A DNA stretch of 64,000 bases, taken from the NCBI GenBank assembly GCA_011799875.1, contig JAAAXO010000119.1, positions 1,223,359 through 1,287,358 of the forward strand, in the 5' to 3' direction. The translations under genes were made by a program, and so were the position numbers. Under the pieces are notes generated by a model. The model saw nothing but the letters and a program-made list of their open reading frames with translations. It was not told where the DNA came from and made no database searches. Shown here piece by piece: positions 38,328 through 50,965 of this stretch (position 1 is its first letter; each line of letters starts with the position of its first letter). This DNA is from Thinopyrum elongatum. Taxonomy: Eukaryota > Streptophyta > Magnoliopsida > Poales > Poaceae.

Positions 38328-38919
38328 ATGTCTCCCCGGCGCGATCAAATTACCTTGGAAGCTTGACTCACGGTCTGCCCCGGTGGTGGAATTCATTTAG
38401 GTGGTATCCGTAGAACGGGCGTAACCTGGTCATACGAACTCCGTTTGAGCTCCACAACCTGCCAAAATGACCGTAATGAAAAGCCGTATACCCCGGTAGC
38501 CTACTCTGTCGGCTACGGCAAAGTTTCGGAGGCAAAAACTGGCTTGCAAAATTGAGTTCTTGATGATTTACCATGGACACCCAAAATTGAGTTCGCTGGC
38601 ATGTCCACTCCTAGCCTCCAAAATCGTTACGTGAGCTCACCCATGGACACATGTTCGGAAAATAATGTACAGAATAATGAGATATGATTCCATTTGTGCA
38701 CCAACATGGCCTACATGTCAGTCTGGATAGAAGGACGAGTCTCCTTGGTGCACCAAACCAACCCAGAAATGAAGTTTTGCATGCTCTATCACCCATCCCG
38801 CTGCCAGCCGCATGTTTGGGCAAGAACATGCGTCATCCTTGGACGAAGATGTGCATAGCAGCTCTTCTGTGCTCTTATCATTTACACGCAAAATAATAGG
38901 TCATTCTGAGTGTTGAAAG
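38328..38919 (+). repeat. 592-bp monomer with 21-bp insertion (first of four)
   Basis: After GATGATTTA (38,562-38,570) this monomer has extra sequence beginning CCATGGACACCC and ending AAAATTGAGTT before CGCTGGC. The net gain is 21 bp. The same insertion is in monomers 41772 (about 42,015), 45788 (about 46,031) and 49804 (about 50,048, with CCTTGGACAC). The flank that follows carries the linked states ATGAGATATG or ACGAGATATG and GGACGAGTCTCC. The insertion is a marker for unit a of the heptamer. Confidence 0.92.
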
Positions 38920-41771
38920 ATGGCTCCCCGACGCGATTAACTTAACTTGGAAGATTGACTCACGGTCTGCCCCGGTGCTGGAATCCATTTAGGTTGTATC
39001 CATAGAACGGGCGTAATCTGGTCATACGAACTCCGTTTGAGCTCCACAACCTGCCAAAACGACCACAACGAAAAGCCGCATACCCCAGAGGCCAGCTTTG
39101 TCGGCTACGGCAAAGTTTCGGAGGCCAAAACTGGCTTGCAAAATTGAGTTTCTGATGATTTAATCGCTGGCGTGTCCACTCCTAGCCTCAAAAATTGTTA
39201 TGTGAGCTCACCCATGGACACATGTTGGGACAATAATGTACAGAATAACGGCATATGATTCCATTTGTGCACCAACAAGGCCTACATGTCAGTGTGCATA
39301 GAAGGAGGAGGCTCCTTGGTGCACCAAAACACCACAAAAATGAAGTTTTGCATGCTCTATCACCCATCCCGCTGCCAGCCGCATGTTTGGGCAAGAACAT
39401 GCGACATCGTTGGACGAAGATGTGCATAGCAGCTCTTCTGCGCTCTTATCATTTACACGCAAAATAATAGGTCATTCCGAGGGTTGAAAGATGGCTCCCC
39501 GGCGTGATCAACTTACCTTGGAAGCTCGACTCACCGTCTGCCCCGGTGCTGGAATCCATTTAGGTTGTATCCGTATAACGGGCGTAATCTGGTCATATGA
39601 ACTCCGTTTGAGCTCCACAACCTGCCAAAATGACCGCAACGAAAAGCCGTATACCCCGGTGGCCTACTTCATCGGCTACGGCAAAGTTTCGGAAACCAAA
39701 ATTGGCTTGCAAAATTGAGTCTCTGATGATTTAATCGCTGGCGTCTCCACTAATAGCCTCTAAAATCGTTACGTGAGCTCACCCATGGACACATGTTGGG
39801 ACAATAATGTACAGAATAATGGGATATGATTCCATTTGTGCACCAACCAGGCCTACATGTCAGTCTGGATTGAAGGAGGAGGCTCCTTGGTGCACCAAAA
39901 CACCCCAGAAATGAAGTTTTGCATGCTCTATCACCCATCCCGCTGCCAGCCGCATCTTTGGGCAAGAACATGCGTCATCCTTGGACGAATATGTGCATAG
40001 CAGCTCTTCTGCGCTCTTATCATTTACACGCAAAATAATAGGTCATTCCGAGTGTTGAAAGATGGCTCCCCGGCGCGATCAACTTACCTTGGAAGCTCGA
40101 CTCACGGTCTGCCCCGGTGCTGGAATCCATTTAGGTTGTATCCGTAGAACAGGCATAATCTGGTCATACGAACTCTGTTTGAGCTCCACAACCTGCCAAA
40201 TGATCGCAACGAAAAGCCGTATACCCCGGTGGTATACTTCGTCGGCTACGGCAAAGTTTCGGAGGCCAAAACTGGCTTGCAAAATTGAGTTCCTGATGAT
40301 TTAATCGTTGGCGTGTCCACTCCTAGCCTCTAAAATCGTTAAGTGAGCTCACCCATGGACACATATTGGGACAATAATGTATAAAATAACGGGATATGAT
40401 TCAATTTGTGCACCAACAAGGCCTACATGTCAGTCTGGATAGAAGGAGGAGGCTCCTTGGTGCACCAAAACACCATAGAAATGAATTTTTGCATGCTGTA
40501 TCACCCATCCCGCTGCCAGCCGCATGTTTGCGCAAGAACATGCGTCATCCTTGGACGAAGATGTGCATAGCAGCTCTTCTGCGCTCTTATCATTTACACG
40601 CAAAATAATAGGTCATTCCGAGTGTTGAAAGATGGCTCCCCGGCGCGATCAACTTACCTTGGAAGCTCGACTCACGGTCTGCCCCGGTGCTGGAATCCAT
40701 TTAGGTTGTATCCTTAGAACGGGCCTAATCTGGTCATACGAACTCCGTTTGAGCTCCACAACCTACCAAAATGACCGCAACGAAAAACCGTATACCTCGG
40801 TGGCACACTTCGTCGGCTACGGCAATGTTTCGGAGGCCAGAACTGGCTTGGAAAATTGAGTTCCTGATGATTTAATATCTGGCGTGTCCACTCCTAGCCT
40901 CTAAAATTGTTACGTGAGCTCACCCATACACATGTTGGGACAATAACGTACAGAATAATGGGATATGATTCCATTTGTGCACCAACAAGGCCTACATGTC
41001 ACTCTGGATAGAAGAAGGAGGCTCCTTGGTGCACCAAAACACCCCAGAAATGAAGTTTTGCATGCTCTATCACTCATCCCGCTGCCAGCCGCATGTTTGG
41101 GCAAGAACATGCGTCATCCTTGGACGAAGATGTGCATAGCAGCTCGTCTGTGCTCTTTTCATTTACACGCAAAATAATAGGACATTCCAAGTGATGAAAG
41201 ATGGCTCCCCGGCGTGATCAACTTACCTTGGATGCTCGACTCATGGTCTGCCCCTGTGCTGGAATCCATTTAGGTTGTATCCGTAGAACGGGCGTAATCT
41301 GGTCATACGAACTCTGTTTGAGCTCCACAACCTGCCAAAACGACCGCAACGAAAAGCCGTATACCCCGGTGGCCCACTTCGTCAGCTACGGCAAAGTTTC
41401 GGAGGCCAAAACTGGCTTGCAAAATTGAGTTCCTGATGATTTAATCGCTGGCGTGTCCACTCCTAGCATCTAAAATCGTTACGTGAGCTCACCCATGGAC
41501 ACATGTTGGGACAATAATGTATAGAATAACGGGAGATGATTCCATTTGTGCACCAACAAGGCCTACATGTTAGTCTGGATAGAAGGAGGAGGCTCCTTGG
41601 TGCACCAAAACACCACAAAAATGAAGTTTTGCATGCTCTATCACCCATCCCGCTGCCAGCCGCATGTTTGGGCAAGAACATGTGTCATCCTTGGACGAAG
41701 ATGTGCATGGCAGCTGTTCTGCTCTCTTATCATTTACATGCAAAATAATAGGTCATTCCGAGTGTTGAAAG
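38328..41771 (+). repeat. Block B heptameric HOR, shortened copy (six monomers, 3,444 bp)
   Basis: Units: a at 38328 (592 bp, 21-bp insertion), b at 38920 (CGATTAACTTAACTTGG), c at 39491 (CCGTATAACGGGCG), d at 40062, e at 40632 (CCTTAGAACGGGCCTAATC) and an f/g chimera at 41201. The chimera starts like f (GTGATGAAAGATGG before it, CCCCTGTGCTGG, GAACTCTGTTTGAG). It ends with the flank typical of g (CGGGAGATGATTCC, ACATGTGTCATCC, TGCATGGCAGCTG). The missing 572 bp account for the spacing of 3,444 instead of 4,016. Confidence 0.82.
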
Positions 41772-44700
41772 ATGGCTCCCCGGCGCGATCAACTTACCTT
41801 GGAAGCTCGACTCATGGTCTGCCCCGGTGCTGGAATACATTTAGGTTGTATCCTTAGAACGGGCGTAATCTGGTCATACGAACTCCGTTTGAGCTCCACA
41901 ACCTGCCAAAACGACCGTAATGAAAAGCCGTATACCCCGGTAGCCTACTTTGTCGGCTACGGCAAAGTTTCGGAGGCCAAAACTGGCTTGCAAAATTGAG
42001 TTCTTGATGATTTACCATGGACACCCAAAATTGAGTTCGCTGGCGTGTCCACTCCTAGCCTCCAAAATCGTTACTTGAGCTCACCCATGGACACATGTTC
42101 GGAAAATAATGTACAGAATAACGAGATATGATTTCATTTGTGCACCAACATGGCCTACATGTCAGTCTGGATAGAAGGACGAGTCTCCTTGGTGCACCAA
42201 ACCACCCCAGAAATGAAGGTTTGCATGCTCTATCACCCATCCCGCTGCCAGCCGCATGTTTGGGCAAGAACATGCGTCATCCTTGGACGAAGATGTGCAT
42301 AGCAGCTCTTCTGTGCTCTTATCATTTACACGCAAAATAATAGGTCATTCTGAGTGTTGAAAGATGGCTCCCCGACGCGATTAACTTAACTTGGAAGCTT
42401 GACTCACGGTCTGCCCCGGTGATGGAATCCATTTAGGTTGTATCCGTAGAACGGGCGTAATCTGGTCATACGAACTCCGTTTGAGCTCCACAACCTGCCA
42501 AAACGACCACAACGAAAAGCTGTATACCCCGGAGGCCGACCTTGTCGGCTACGGCAAAGTTTTGGAGGCCAAAACTGGCTTGCAAAATTGAGTTCCTGAT
42601 GATTTAATTGCTGGCGTGTCCACTCCTAGCCTCTAAAATTGTTATGTCAGCTCACCCATGGACACATGTTGGGACAATAATGTACAGAATAACGGCATAT
42701 GATTCCATTTGTGCCCCAACAAGGCCTACATGTCAGTGTGGATAGAAGGAGGAGGCTCCTTGGTGCACCAAAACACCACAAAAATGAAGTTTTGCATGCT
42801 CTATCACCCATCCTGCTGCCAGCCGCATGTTTGGGCAAGAACATGCGACATCCTTGGACGAAGATGTGCATAGCAGCTCTTCTACGCTCGTATCATTTAC
42901 ACGCAAAATAATAAGTCATTCCAAGTGATGAAAGATGGCTCCCCGGCGCGATCAACTTACGTTGGAAGCTCGACTCACCGTCTGCCCCGGTGCTGGAATC
43001 CATTTAGGTTGTATCCGTATAACGGGCGTAATCTGGTCATATGAACTCCGTTTGAGCTCCACAACCTGCCAAAATGACCGCAACGAAAAGCCGTATACCC
43101 CGGTGGCCTACTTCATCGGCTACGGCAAAGTTTTGGAAGCCAAAATTGGGTTGCAAAATTGAGTTCCTGATGATTTAATCGCTGGCGTCTCCACTAATAG
43201 CCTCTAAAATCGTTACGTGAGCTCACCCATGGACACATGTTAGGACAATAATGTACAGAATAATGGGATATGATTCCATTTGTGCACCAACCAGGCCTAC
43301 ATGTTAGTCTGGATTGAAGGAGGAGGCTCCTTGGTGCACCAAAACACCCCAGAAATGAAGTTTTGCATGCTCTATCACCCATCCCGCTGCCAGCCGCATG
43401 TTTGGGCAAGAACATGCGTCATCCTTGGACGAAGATGTGCATAGAAGCTCTTTTGCGCTCTTATCATTTACACGCAAAATAATAGGTCATTCCGAGTGTT
43501 GAAAGATGGCTCCCCGGCGCGATCAACTAACCTTGGAAGCTTGACTCACGGTCTGCCCCAGTGCTAGAATCCATTTAGGTTGTATCCGTAGAACGGGCGT
43601 TATCTTGTAATACGAACTCCGTTTGAGCTCCACAACCTGCCAAAACGACCGCAACGAAAAGCCGTATACCCCGGTGGCATACTTCGTCGGCTACGGCAAA
43701 GTTTTGGAGGCCAAAACTGGCTTGCAAAATTGAGTTCCTGATGATTTAATCACTGGCGTGTCCACTCCTAGCCTCTAAAATCGTTATGTGAGCTCACCCA
43801 TGGACACATATTGGGAAAATAATTTATAGAATAACAGGATATGATTCCATTTGTGCACCATCAAGGCCTACATGTCAGTCTGGATAGAAGGAGGAGGCTC
43901 CTTGGTGCACCAAAACACCCCAGAAATGAAGTTTTGCATGCTGTATCACCCATCCCGCTGCCAGCCGCATGTTTGGGCAAGAACATGCGTCATCCTTGGA
44001 TGAAGATGTGCATAGCAGCTCTTCTGCGCTCTTATCATTTACACACAAAATAATAGGTCATTCCGAGTGTTGAAAGATGGCTCCCCGGCGCGATCAACTT
44101 ACCTTCGAAGCTCGACTCACGGTCTGCCCCGGTGCTAGAATCCAATTAGGTTGTATCCTTAGAACGGGCCTAATCTGGTCATACGAACTCCATTTGAGCT
44201 CCACAACCTGCCAAAAGGACCGCAGCGAAAAGCTGTATACCCCGGTGGCCCACTTCATCGGCTACGGCAATGTTTCGGAGGCCAGAACTGGCTTGGAAAA
44301 TTGAGTTCCTGATGATTTAATAGCTGGCGTGTCCACTCCTAGCCTCTAAAATCGTTACGTGAGCTCACCCATACACATGTTGGGACAATAATGTACAGAA
44401 TAATCGGATATGATTCCATTTGTGCACCAACAAGGCCTACATGTCAGTATGGATAGAAGGAGGACGCTCCTTGGTGCAACAAAACACCCCAGAAATGAAG
44501 TTTTGCATGCTCTATCACTCATCCCGCTGCCAGCCGCATGTTCGGGCAAGAACATGCGTCATCCTTGGACGAAGATGTGCATAGCAGCGCTTCTATGCTC
44601 TTTTCATTTACACGCAAAATAATAAGTCATTCCAAGTGATGAAAGATGGCTCCCCGGCGTGATCAACTTACCTTGGAAGCTCGACTCACGGTCTGCCCCG

Positions 44701-45787
44701 GTGCTGGAATCCATTTAGGTTGTATCCGTAGAACGGGCGTAATCTGGTCATACGAACTCTGTTAGAGCTCCACAACCTGCCAAAACGACCGCAACGAAAA
44801 GCCGTATACCTCGGTGGCCCACTTTGTCAGCTACGGCAAAGTGTCGGGTGCCAAAACTGGCTTGCAAAATTGAGTTCCTGATGATTTAATCGCTGGCGTG
44901 TCCACTCCTAGCCTCCAAAATCGTTACGTGAGCTCACCCATGGACACATGTTGGGACAATAATGTTTAGAATAATAGGAGTTGATTCCATTTGTGCACCA
45001 ACAGGGCCAACATGTCAGTCTGGATAGAAGGAGGATGCTCCTTGGTGCACCAAAACACCCCAAAAATGAAGTTTTGCATGCTCTATCACCCATCCTGCTG
45101 CCAGCCGCATGTTTGGGCAAGAACATGTGTCATCCTTGGACGAAGATGTGCATAGCAGCTCTTCTGCTCTCTTATCATTTACATGCAAAATAATAGGTCA
45201 TTCCGAGTGTTGAAAGATGGCTCCCCGGCGCGATCAACTTACCTTGGAAGCTCGACTCATGGTCTGCCCCGGTGCTGGAATCCATTTAGGTTGTATCCGT
45301 AGAACGGGCGTAATCTGGTCATACGAACTCCGTTTGAGCTCCAGAACCTGCCAAAATGACCGCAACGAAAAGCCGTATACCCCGGTGGCCCACTACGTCA
45401 GCTACGGCAATGTGTCGGAGGCCAAAACTAGCTTGGAAAATTGAGTTCCTGATGATTTAATAGCTGGCGTGTCCACTCCTAGCCTCTAAAATCGTTACGT
45501 GAGCTCACCCATGGACACATGTTGCGACAATAATGTATAGAATAACGGGAGATGATTCCATTTGTGCACCAACAAGGCTTACATGTCAGTCTGGATAGAA
45601 GGAGGAGGCTCCTTGGTGCACCAAAACACCACAAAAATGAAGTTTTGCATGCTCTATCACCCATCCCACTGCCAGCCGCATGTTTGGGCAAGAACATGTG
45701 TCATCCTTGGACGAAGATGTGCATGGCAGATCTTCTGCTCTCTTATCATTTACATGCAAAATAATAGGTCATTCCGAGTGTTGAAAG
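41772..45787 (+). repeat. Block B heptameric HOR, full copy 1 (4,016 bp)
   Basis: Units: a 41772 (592 bp), b 42364, c 42935, d 43506 (CAACTAACCTTGG, TTATCTTGTAATACG), e 44077, f 44646 (CTCTGTTAGAGC, TTTAGAATAATAGGAGTTG flank) and g 45217 (CTCCAGAACCTGCC, CCCACTACGTCAGC). The next 4,016 bp repeat all of it. I count roughly 25-30 substitutions and no indel between the two copies, about 99.3% identity. Confidence 0.9.
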
Positions 45788-48700
45788 ATGGCTCCCCGGC
45801 GCGATCAACTTACCTTGGAAGCTCGACTCATGGTCTGCCCCGGTGCTGGAATACATTTAGGTTGTATCCTTAGAACGGGCGTAATCTGGTCATACGAACT
45901 CCGTTTGAGCTCCACAACCTGCCAAAACGACCGTAATGAAAAGCCGTATACCCCGGTAGCCTACTTTGTCGGCTACGGCAAAGTTTTGGAGGCCAAAACT
46001 GGCTTGCAAAATTGAGTTCTTGATGATTTACCATGGACGCCCAAAATTGAGTTCGCTGGCGTGTCCACTCCTAGCCTCCAAAATCGTTACTTGAGCTCAC
46101 CCATGGACACATGTTCGGAAAATAATGTACAGAATAACGAGATATGATTTCATTTGTGCACCAACATGGCCTACATGTCAGTCTGGATAGAAGGACGAGT
46201 CTCCTTGGTGCACCAAACCACCCCAGAAATGAAGGTTTGCATGCTCTATCACCCATCCCGCTGCCAGCCGCATGTTTGGGCAAGAACATGCGTCATCCTT
46301 GGACGAAGATGTGCATAGCAGCTCTTCTGTGCTCTTATCATTTACACGCAAAATAATAGGTCATTCTGAGTGTTGAAAGATGGCTCCCCGACGTGATTAA
46401 CTTAACTTGGAAGCTTGACTCACGGTCTGCCCCGGTGATGGAATCCATTTAGGTTGTATCCGTAGAACGGGCGTAATCTGGTCATACGAACTCCGTTTGA
46501 GCTCCACAACCTGCCAAAACGACCACAACGAAAAGCTGTATACCCCGGAGGCCGACCATGTCGGCTACGGCAAAGTTTTGGAGGCCAAAACTGGCTTGCA
46601 AAATTGAGTTCCTGATGATTTAATTGCTGGCGTGTCCACTCCTAGCCTCTAAAATTGTTATGTGAGCTCACCCATGGACACATGTTGGGACAATAATGTA
46701 CAGAATAACGGCATATGATTCCATTTGTGCCCCAACAAGGCCTACATGTCAGTGTGCATAGAAGGAGGAGGCTCCTTGGTGCACCAAAACACCACAAAAA
46801 TGAAGTTTTGCATGCTCTATCACCCATCCTGCTGCCAGCCGCATGTTTGGGCAAGAACATGTGACATCCTTGGACGAAGATGTGCATAGCAGCTCTTCTA
46901 CGCTCGTATCATTTACACGCAAAATAATAAGTCATTCCAAGTGATGAAAGATGGCTCCCCGGCGCGATCAACTTACGTTGGAAGCTCGACTCACCGTCTG
47001 CCCCGGTGCTGGAATCCATTTAGGTTGTATCCGTATAACGGGCGTAATCTGGTCATATGAACTCCGTTTGAGCTCCACAACCTGCCAAAATGACCGCAAC
47101 GAAAAGCCGTATACCCCGGTGGCCTACTTCATCGGCTACGGCAAAGTTTTGGAAGCCAAAATTGGGTTGCAAAATTGGGTTCCTGATGATTTAATCGCTG
47201 GCGTCTCCACTAATAGCCTCTAAAATCGTTACGTGAGCTCACCCATGGACACATGTTAGGACAATAATGTACAGAATAATGGGATATGATTCCATTTGTG
47301 CACCAACCAGGCCTACATGTTAGTCTGGATTGAAGGAGGAGGCTCCTTGGTGCACCAAAACACCCCAGAAATGAAGTTTTGCATGCTCTATCACCCATCC
47401 CGCTGCCAGCCGCATGTTTGGGCAAGAACATGCGTCATCCTTGGACGAAGATGTGCATAGTAGCTCTTTTGCGCTCTTATCATTTACACGCAAAATAATA
47501 GGTCATTCCGAGTGTTGAAAGATGGCTCCCCGGCGCGATCAACTAACCTTGGAAGCTCGACTCACGGTCTGCCCCAGTGCTAGAATCCATTTAGGTTGTA
47601 TCCGTAGAACGGGCGTTATCTTGTAATACGAACTCCGTTTGAGCTCCACAACCTGCCAAAACGACCGCAACGAAAAGCCGTATACCCCGGTGGCATACTT
47701 CGTCGGCTACGGCAAAGTTTTGGAGGCCAAAACTGGCTTGCAAAATTGAGTTCCTGATGATTTAATCACTGGCGTGTCCACTCCTAGCCTCTAAAATCGT
47801 TATGTGAGCTCACCCATGGACACATATTGGGAAAATAATTTATAGAATAACAGGATATGATTCCATTTGTGCACCATCAAGGCCTACATGTCAGTCTGGA
47901 TAGAAGGAGGAGGCTCCTTGGTGCACCAAAACACCCCAGAAATGAAGTTTTGCATGCTGTATCACCCATCCCGCTGCTAGCCGCATGTTTGGGCAAGAAC
48001 ATGCGTCATCCTTGGATGAAGATGTGCATAGCAGCTCTTCTGCGCTCTTATCATTTACACACAAAATAATAGGTCATTCCGAGTGTTGAAAGATGGCTCC
48101 CCGGCGCGATCAACTTACCTTCGAAGCTCGACTCACGGTCTGCCCCGTTGCTGGAATCCAATTAGGTTGTATCCTTAGAACGGGCCTAATCTGGTCATAC
48201 GAACTCCATTTGAGCTCCACAACCTGCCAAAAGGACCGCAGCGAAAAGCTGTATACCCCGGTGGCCCACTTCATCGGCTACGGCAATGTTTCGGAGGCCA
48301 GAACTGGCTTGGAAAATTGAGTTCCTGATGATTTAATAGCTGGCGTGTCCACTCCTAGCCTCTAAAATCGTTACGTGAGCTCACCCATACACATGTTGGG
48401 ACAATAATGTACAGAATAATGGGATATGATTCCATTTGTGCACCAACAAGGCCTACATGTCAGTATGGATAGAAGGAGGAGGCTCCTTGGTGCAACAAAA
48501 CACCCCAGAAATGAAGTTTTGCATGCTCTATCACTCATCCCGCTGCCAGCCGCATGTTTGGGCAAGAACATGCGTCATCCTTGGACGAAGATGTGCATAG
48601 CAGCGCTTCTGTGCTCTTTTCATTTACACGCAAAATAATAAGTCATTCCAAGTGATGAAAGATGGCTCCCCGGCGTGATCAACTTACCTTGGAAGCTCGA

Positions 48701-49803
48701 CTCACGGTCTGCCCCCGTGCTGGAATCCATTTAGGTTGTATCCGTAGAACGGGCGTAATCTGGTCATACGAACTCTGTTAGAGCTCCACAACCTGCCAAA
48801 ACGACCGCAACGAAAAGCCGTATACCTCGGTGGCCCACTTTGTCAGCTACGGCAAAGTTTCGGGTGCCAAAACTGGCTTGCAAAATTGAGTTCCTGATGA
48901 TTTAATCGCTGGCGTGTCCACTCCTAGCCTCCAAAATCGTTACGTGAGCTCACCCATGGACACATGTTGGGACAATAATGTTTAGAATAATAGGAGTTGA
49001 TTCCATTTGTGCACCAACAGGGCCAACATGTCAGTCTGGATAGAAGGAGGATGCTCCTTGGTGCACCAAAACACCCCAAAAATGAAGTTTTGCATGCTCT
49101 ATCACCCATCCCGCTGCCAGCCGCATGTTTGGGCAAGAACATGTGTCATCCTTGGACGAAGATGTGCATAGCAGCTCTTCTGCTCACTTATCATTTACAT
49201 GCAAAATAATAGGTCATTCCGAGTGTTGAAAGATGGCTCCCCGGCGCGATCAACTTACCTTGGAAGCTCGACTCATGGTCTGCCCCGGTGCTGGAATCCA
49301 TTTAGGTTGTATCCGTAGAACGGGCGTAATCTGGTCATACGAACTCCGTTTGAGCTCCAGAACCTGCCAAAACAACCGCAACGAAAAGCCGTATACCCCG
49401 GTGGCCCACTACGTCAGCTACGGCAATGTGTCGGAGGCCAAAACTAGCTTGGAAAATTGAGTTCCTGATGATTTAATAGCTGGCGTGTCCACTCCTAGCC
49501 TCTAAAATCGTTACGTGAGCTCACCCATGGACACATGTTGCGACAATAATGTATAGAATAACGGGAGATGATTCCATTTGTGCACCAACAAGGCTTACAT
49601 ATCAGTCTGGATAGAAGGAGGAGGCTCCTTGGTGCACCAAAACACCACAAAAATGAAGTTTTGCATGCTCTATCACCCATCCCACTGCCAGCCGCATGTT
49701 TGGGCAAGAACATGTGTCATCCTTGGACGAAGATGTGCATGGCAGCTCTTCTGCTCTCTTATCATTTACATGCAAAATAATAGGTCATTCCGAGTGTTGA
49801 AAG
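45788..49803 (+). repeat. Block B heptameric HOR, full copy 2 (4,016 bp)
   Basis: Units a 45788, b 46380, c 46951, d 47522, e 48093, f 48662 and g 49233, each 4,016 bp after its counterpart. Example differences: CGACGTGATTAAC for CGACGCGATTAAC (b), AAATTGGGTTCC for AAATTGAGTTCC (c), CTGCTAGCCGC for CTGCCAGCCGC (d flank) and CAAAACAACCGC for CAAAATGACCGC (g). Many of the differences are CpG transitions. Confidence 0.9.
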
Positions 49804-50965
49804 ATGGCTCCCCGGCGCGATCAACTTACCTTGGAAGCTCGACTCATGGTCTGCCCCGGTGCTGGAATACATTTAGGTTGTATCCTTAGAACGGGCGTAA
49901 TATGGTCATACGAACTCCGTTTGAGCTCCACAACCTGCCAAAACGACCGTAATGAAAAGCCGTATAACCCGGTAGCCTACTCTGTCGGCTACGGCAAAGT
50001 TTCGGAGGCCAAAACTGGCTTGCAAAATTGAGTTCTTGATGATTTACCTTGGACACCCAAAATTGAGTTCGCTGGCGTGTCCACTCCTAGCCTCCAAAAT
50101 CGTTACTTGAGCTCACCCATGGACACATGTTCGGAAAATAATGTACAGAATAACGAGATATGATTTCATTTGTGCACCAACATGGCCTACATGTCAGTCT
50201 GGATAGAAGGACGAGTCTCCTTGGTGCACCAAACCACCCCAGAAATGAAGTTTTGCATGCTCTATCACCCATCCCGCTGCCAGCCGCATGTTTGGGCAAG
50301 AACATGCGTCATCCTTGGACGAAGATGTGCATAGCAGCTCTTCTGTGCTCTTATCATTTACACGCAAAATAATAGGTCATTCTGAGTGTTGAAAGATGGC
50401 TCCCCGACGCGATTAACTTAACTTGGAAGCTTGACTCACGGTCTGCCCCGGTGCTGGAATCCATTTAGGTTGTATCCGTAGAACGGGCGTAATCTGGTCA
50501 TACGAACTCCGTTTGAGCTCCACAACCTGCCAAACCGACCACAATGAAAAGCTGTATACCCCGGAAGCCGACTTTGTCGGCTACGGCAAAGTTTCGGAGC
50601 CCAAAACTGCTTGCAAAATTGAGTTCCTGATGATTTAATCGCTGGCGTGTCCACTCCTTGCCTCTAAAATTGTTATGTGAGCTCACCCATGGACGAATGT
50701 TGGGACAATAATGTACAGAATAACGGCATATGATTCCATTTGTGCACCAACAAGGCCTACATGTCAGTGTGGATAGAAGGAGGAGGCTCCTTGGTGCACC
50801 AAAACACCACAAAAATGAAGTTTTGCATGCTTTATCACCCATCCCACTGCCAGTCGCATGTTCGGGCAAGAACATGCGACATCCTTGGACGAAGATGTGC
50901 ATGGCAGCTCTTCTGCTCTCTTATCATTTACATGCAAAATAATAGGTCATTCCGAGTGTTGAAAG
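49804..50965 (+). repeat. Block B heptameric HOR, partial copy 3 (units a and b)
   Basis: Unit a at 49804 (592 bp, insertion present) and unit b at 50396 continue the 4,016-bp period. The flank of b (CGGCATATGATTCC, GTCAGTGTGG, GCGACATCC at about 50,877) switches between about 50,885 and 50,900 to the flank normally following g (GCATGGCAGCTC, TCTGCTCTCTTATC, TTTACATGC). The next monomer is accordingly another a unit instead of c. Confidence 0.85.

Noticed and set aside
50498..50902. 134-codon minus-strand frame
   Set aside because: A chance fusion of two recurrent frames after a 1-bp deletion near 50,608. There is no domain, and it is unique to one monomer.
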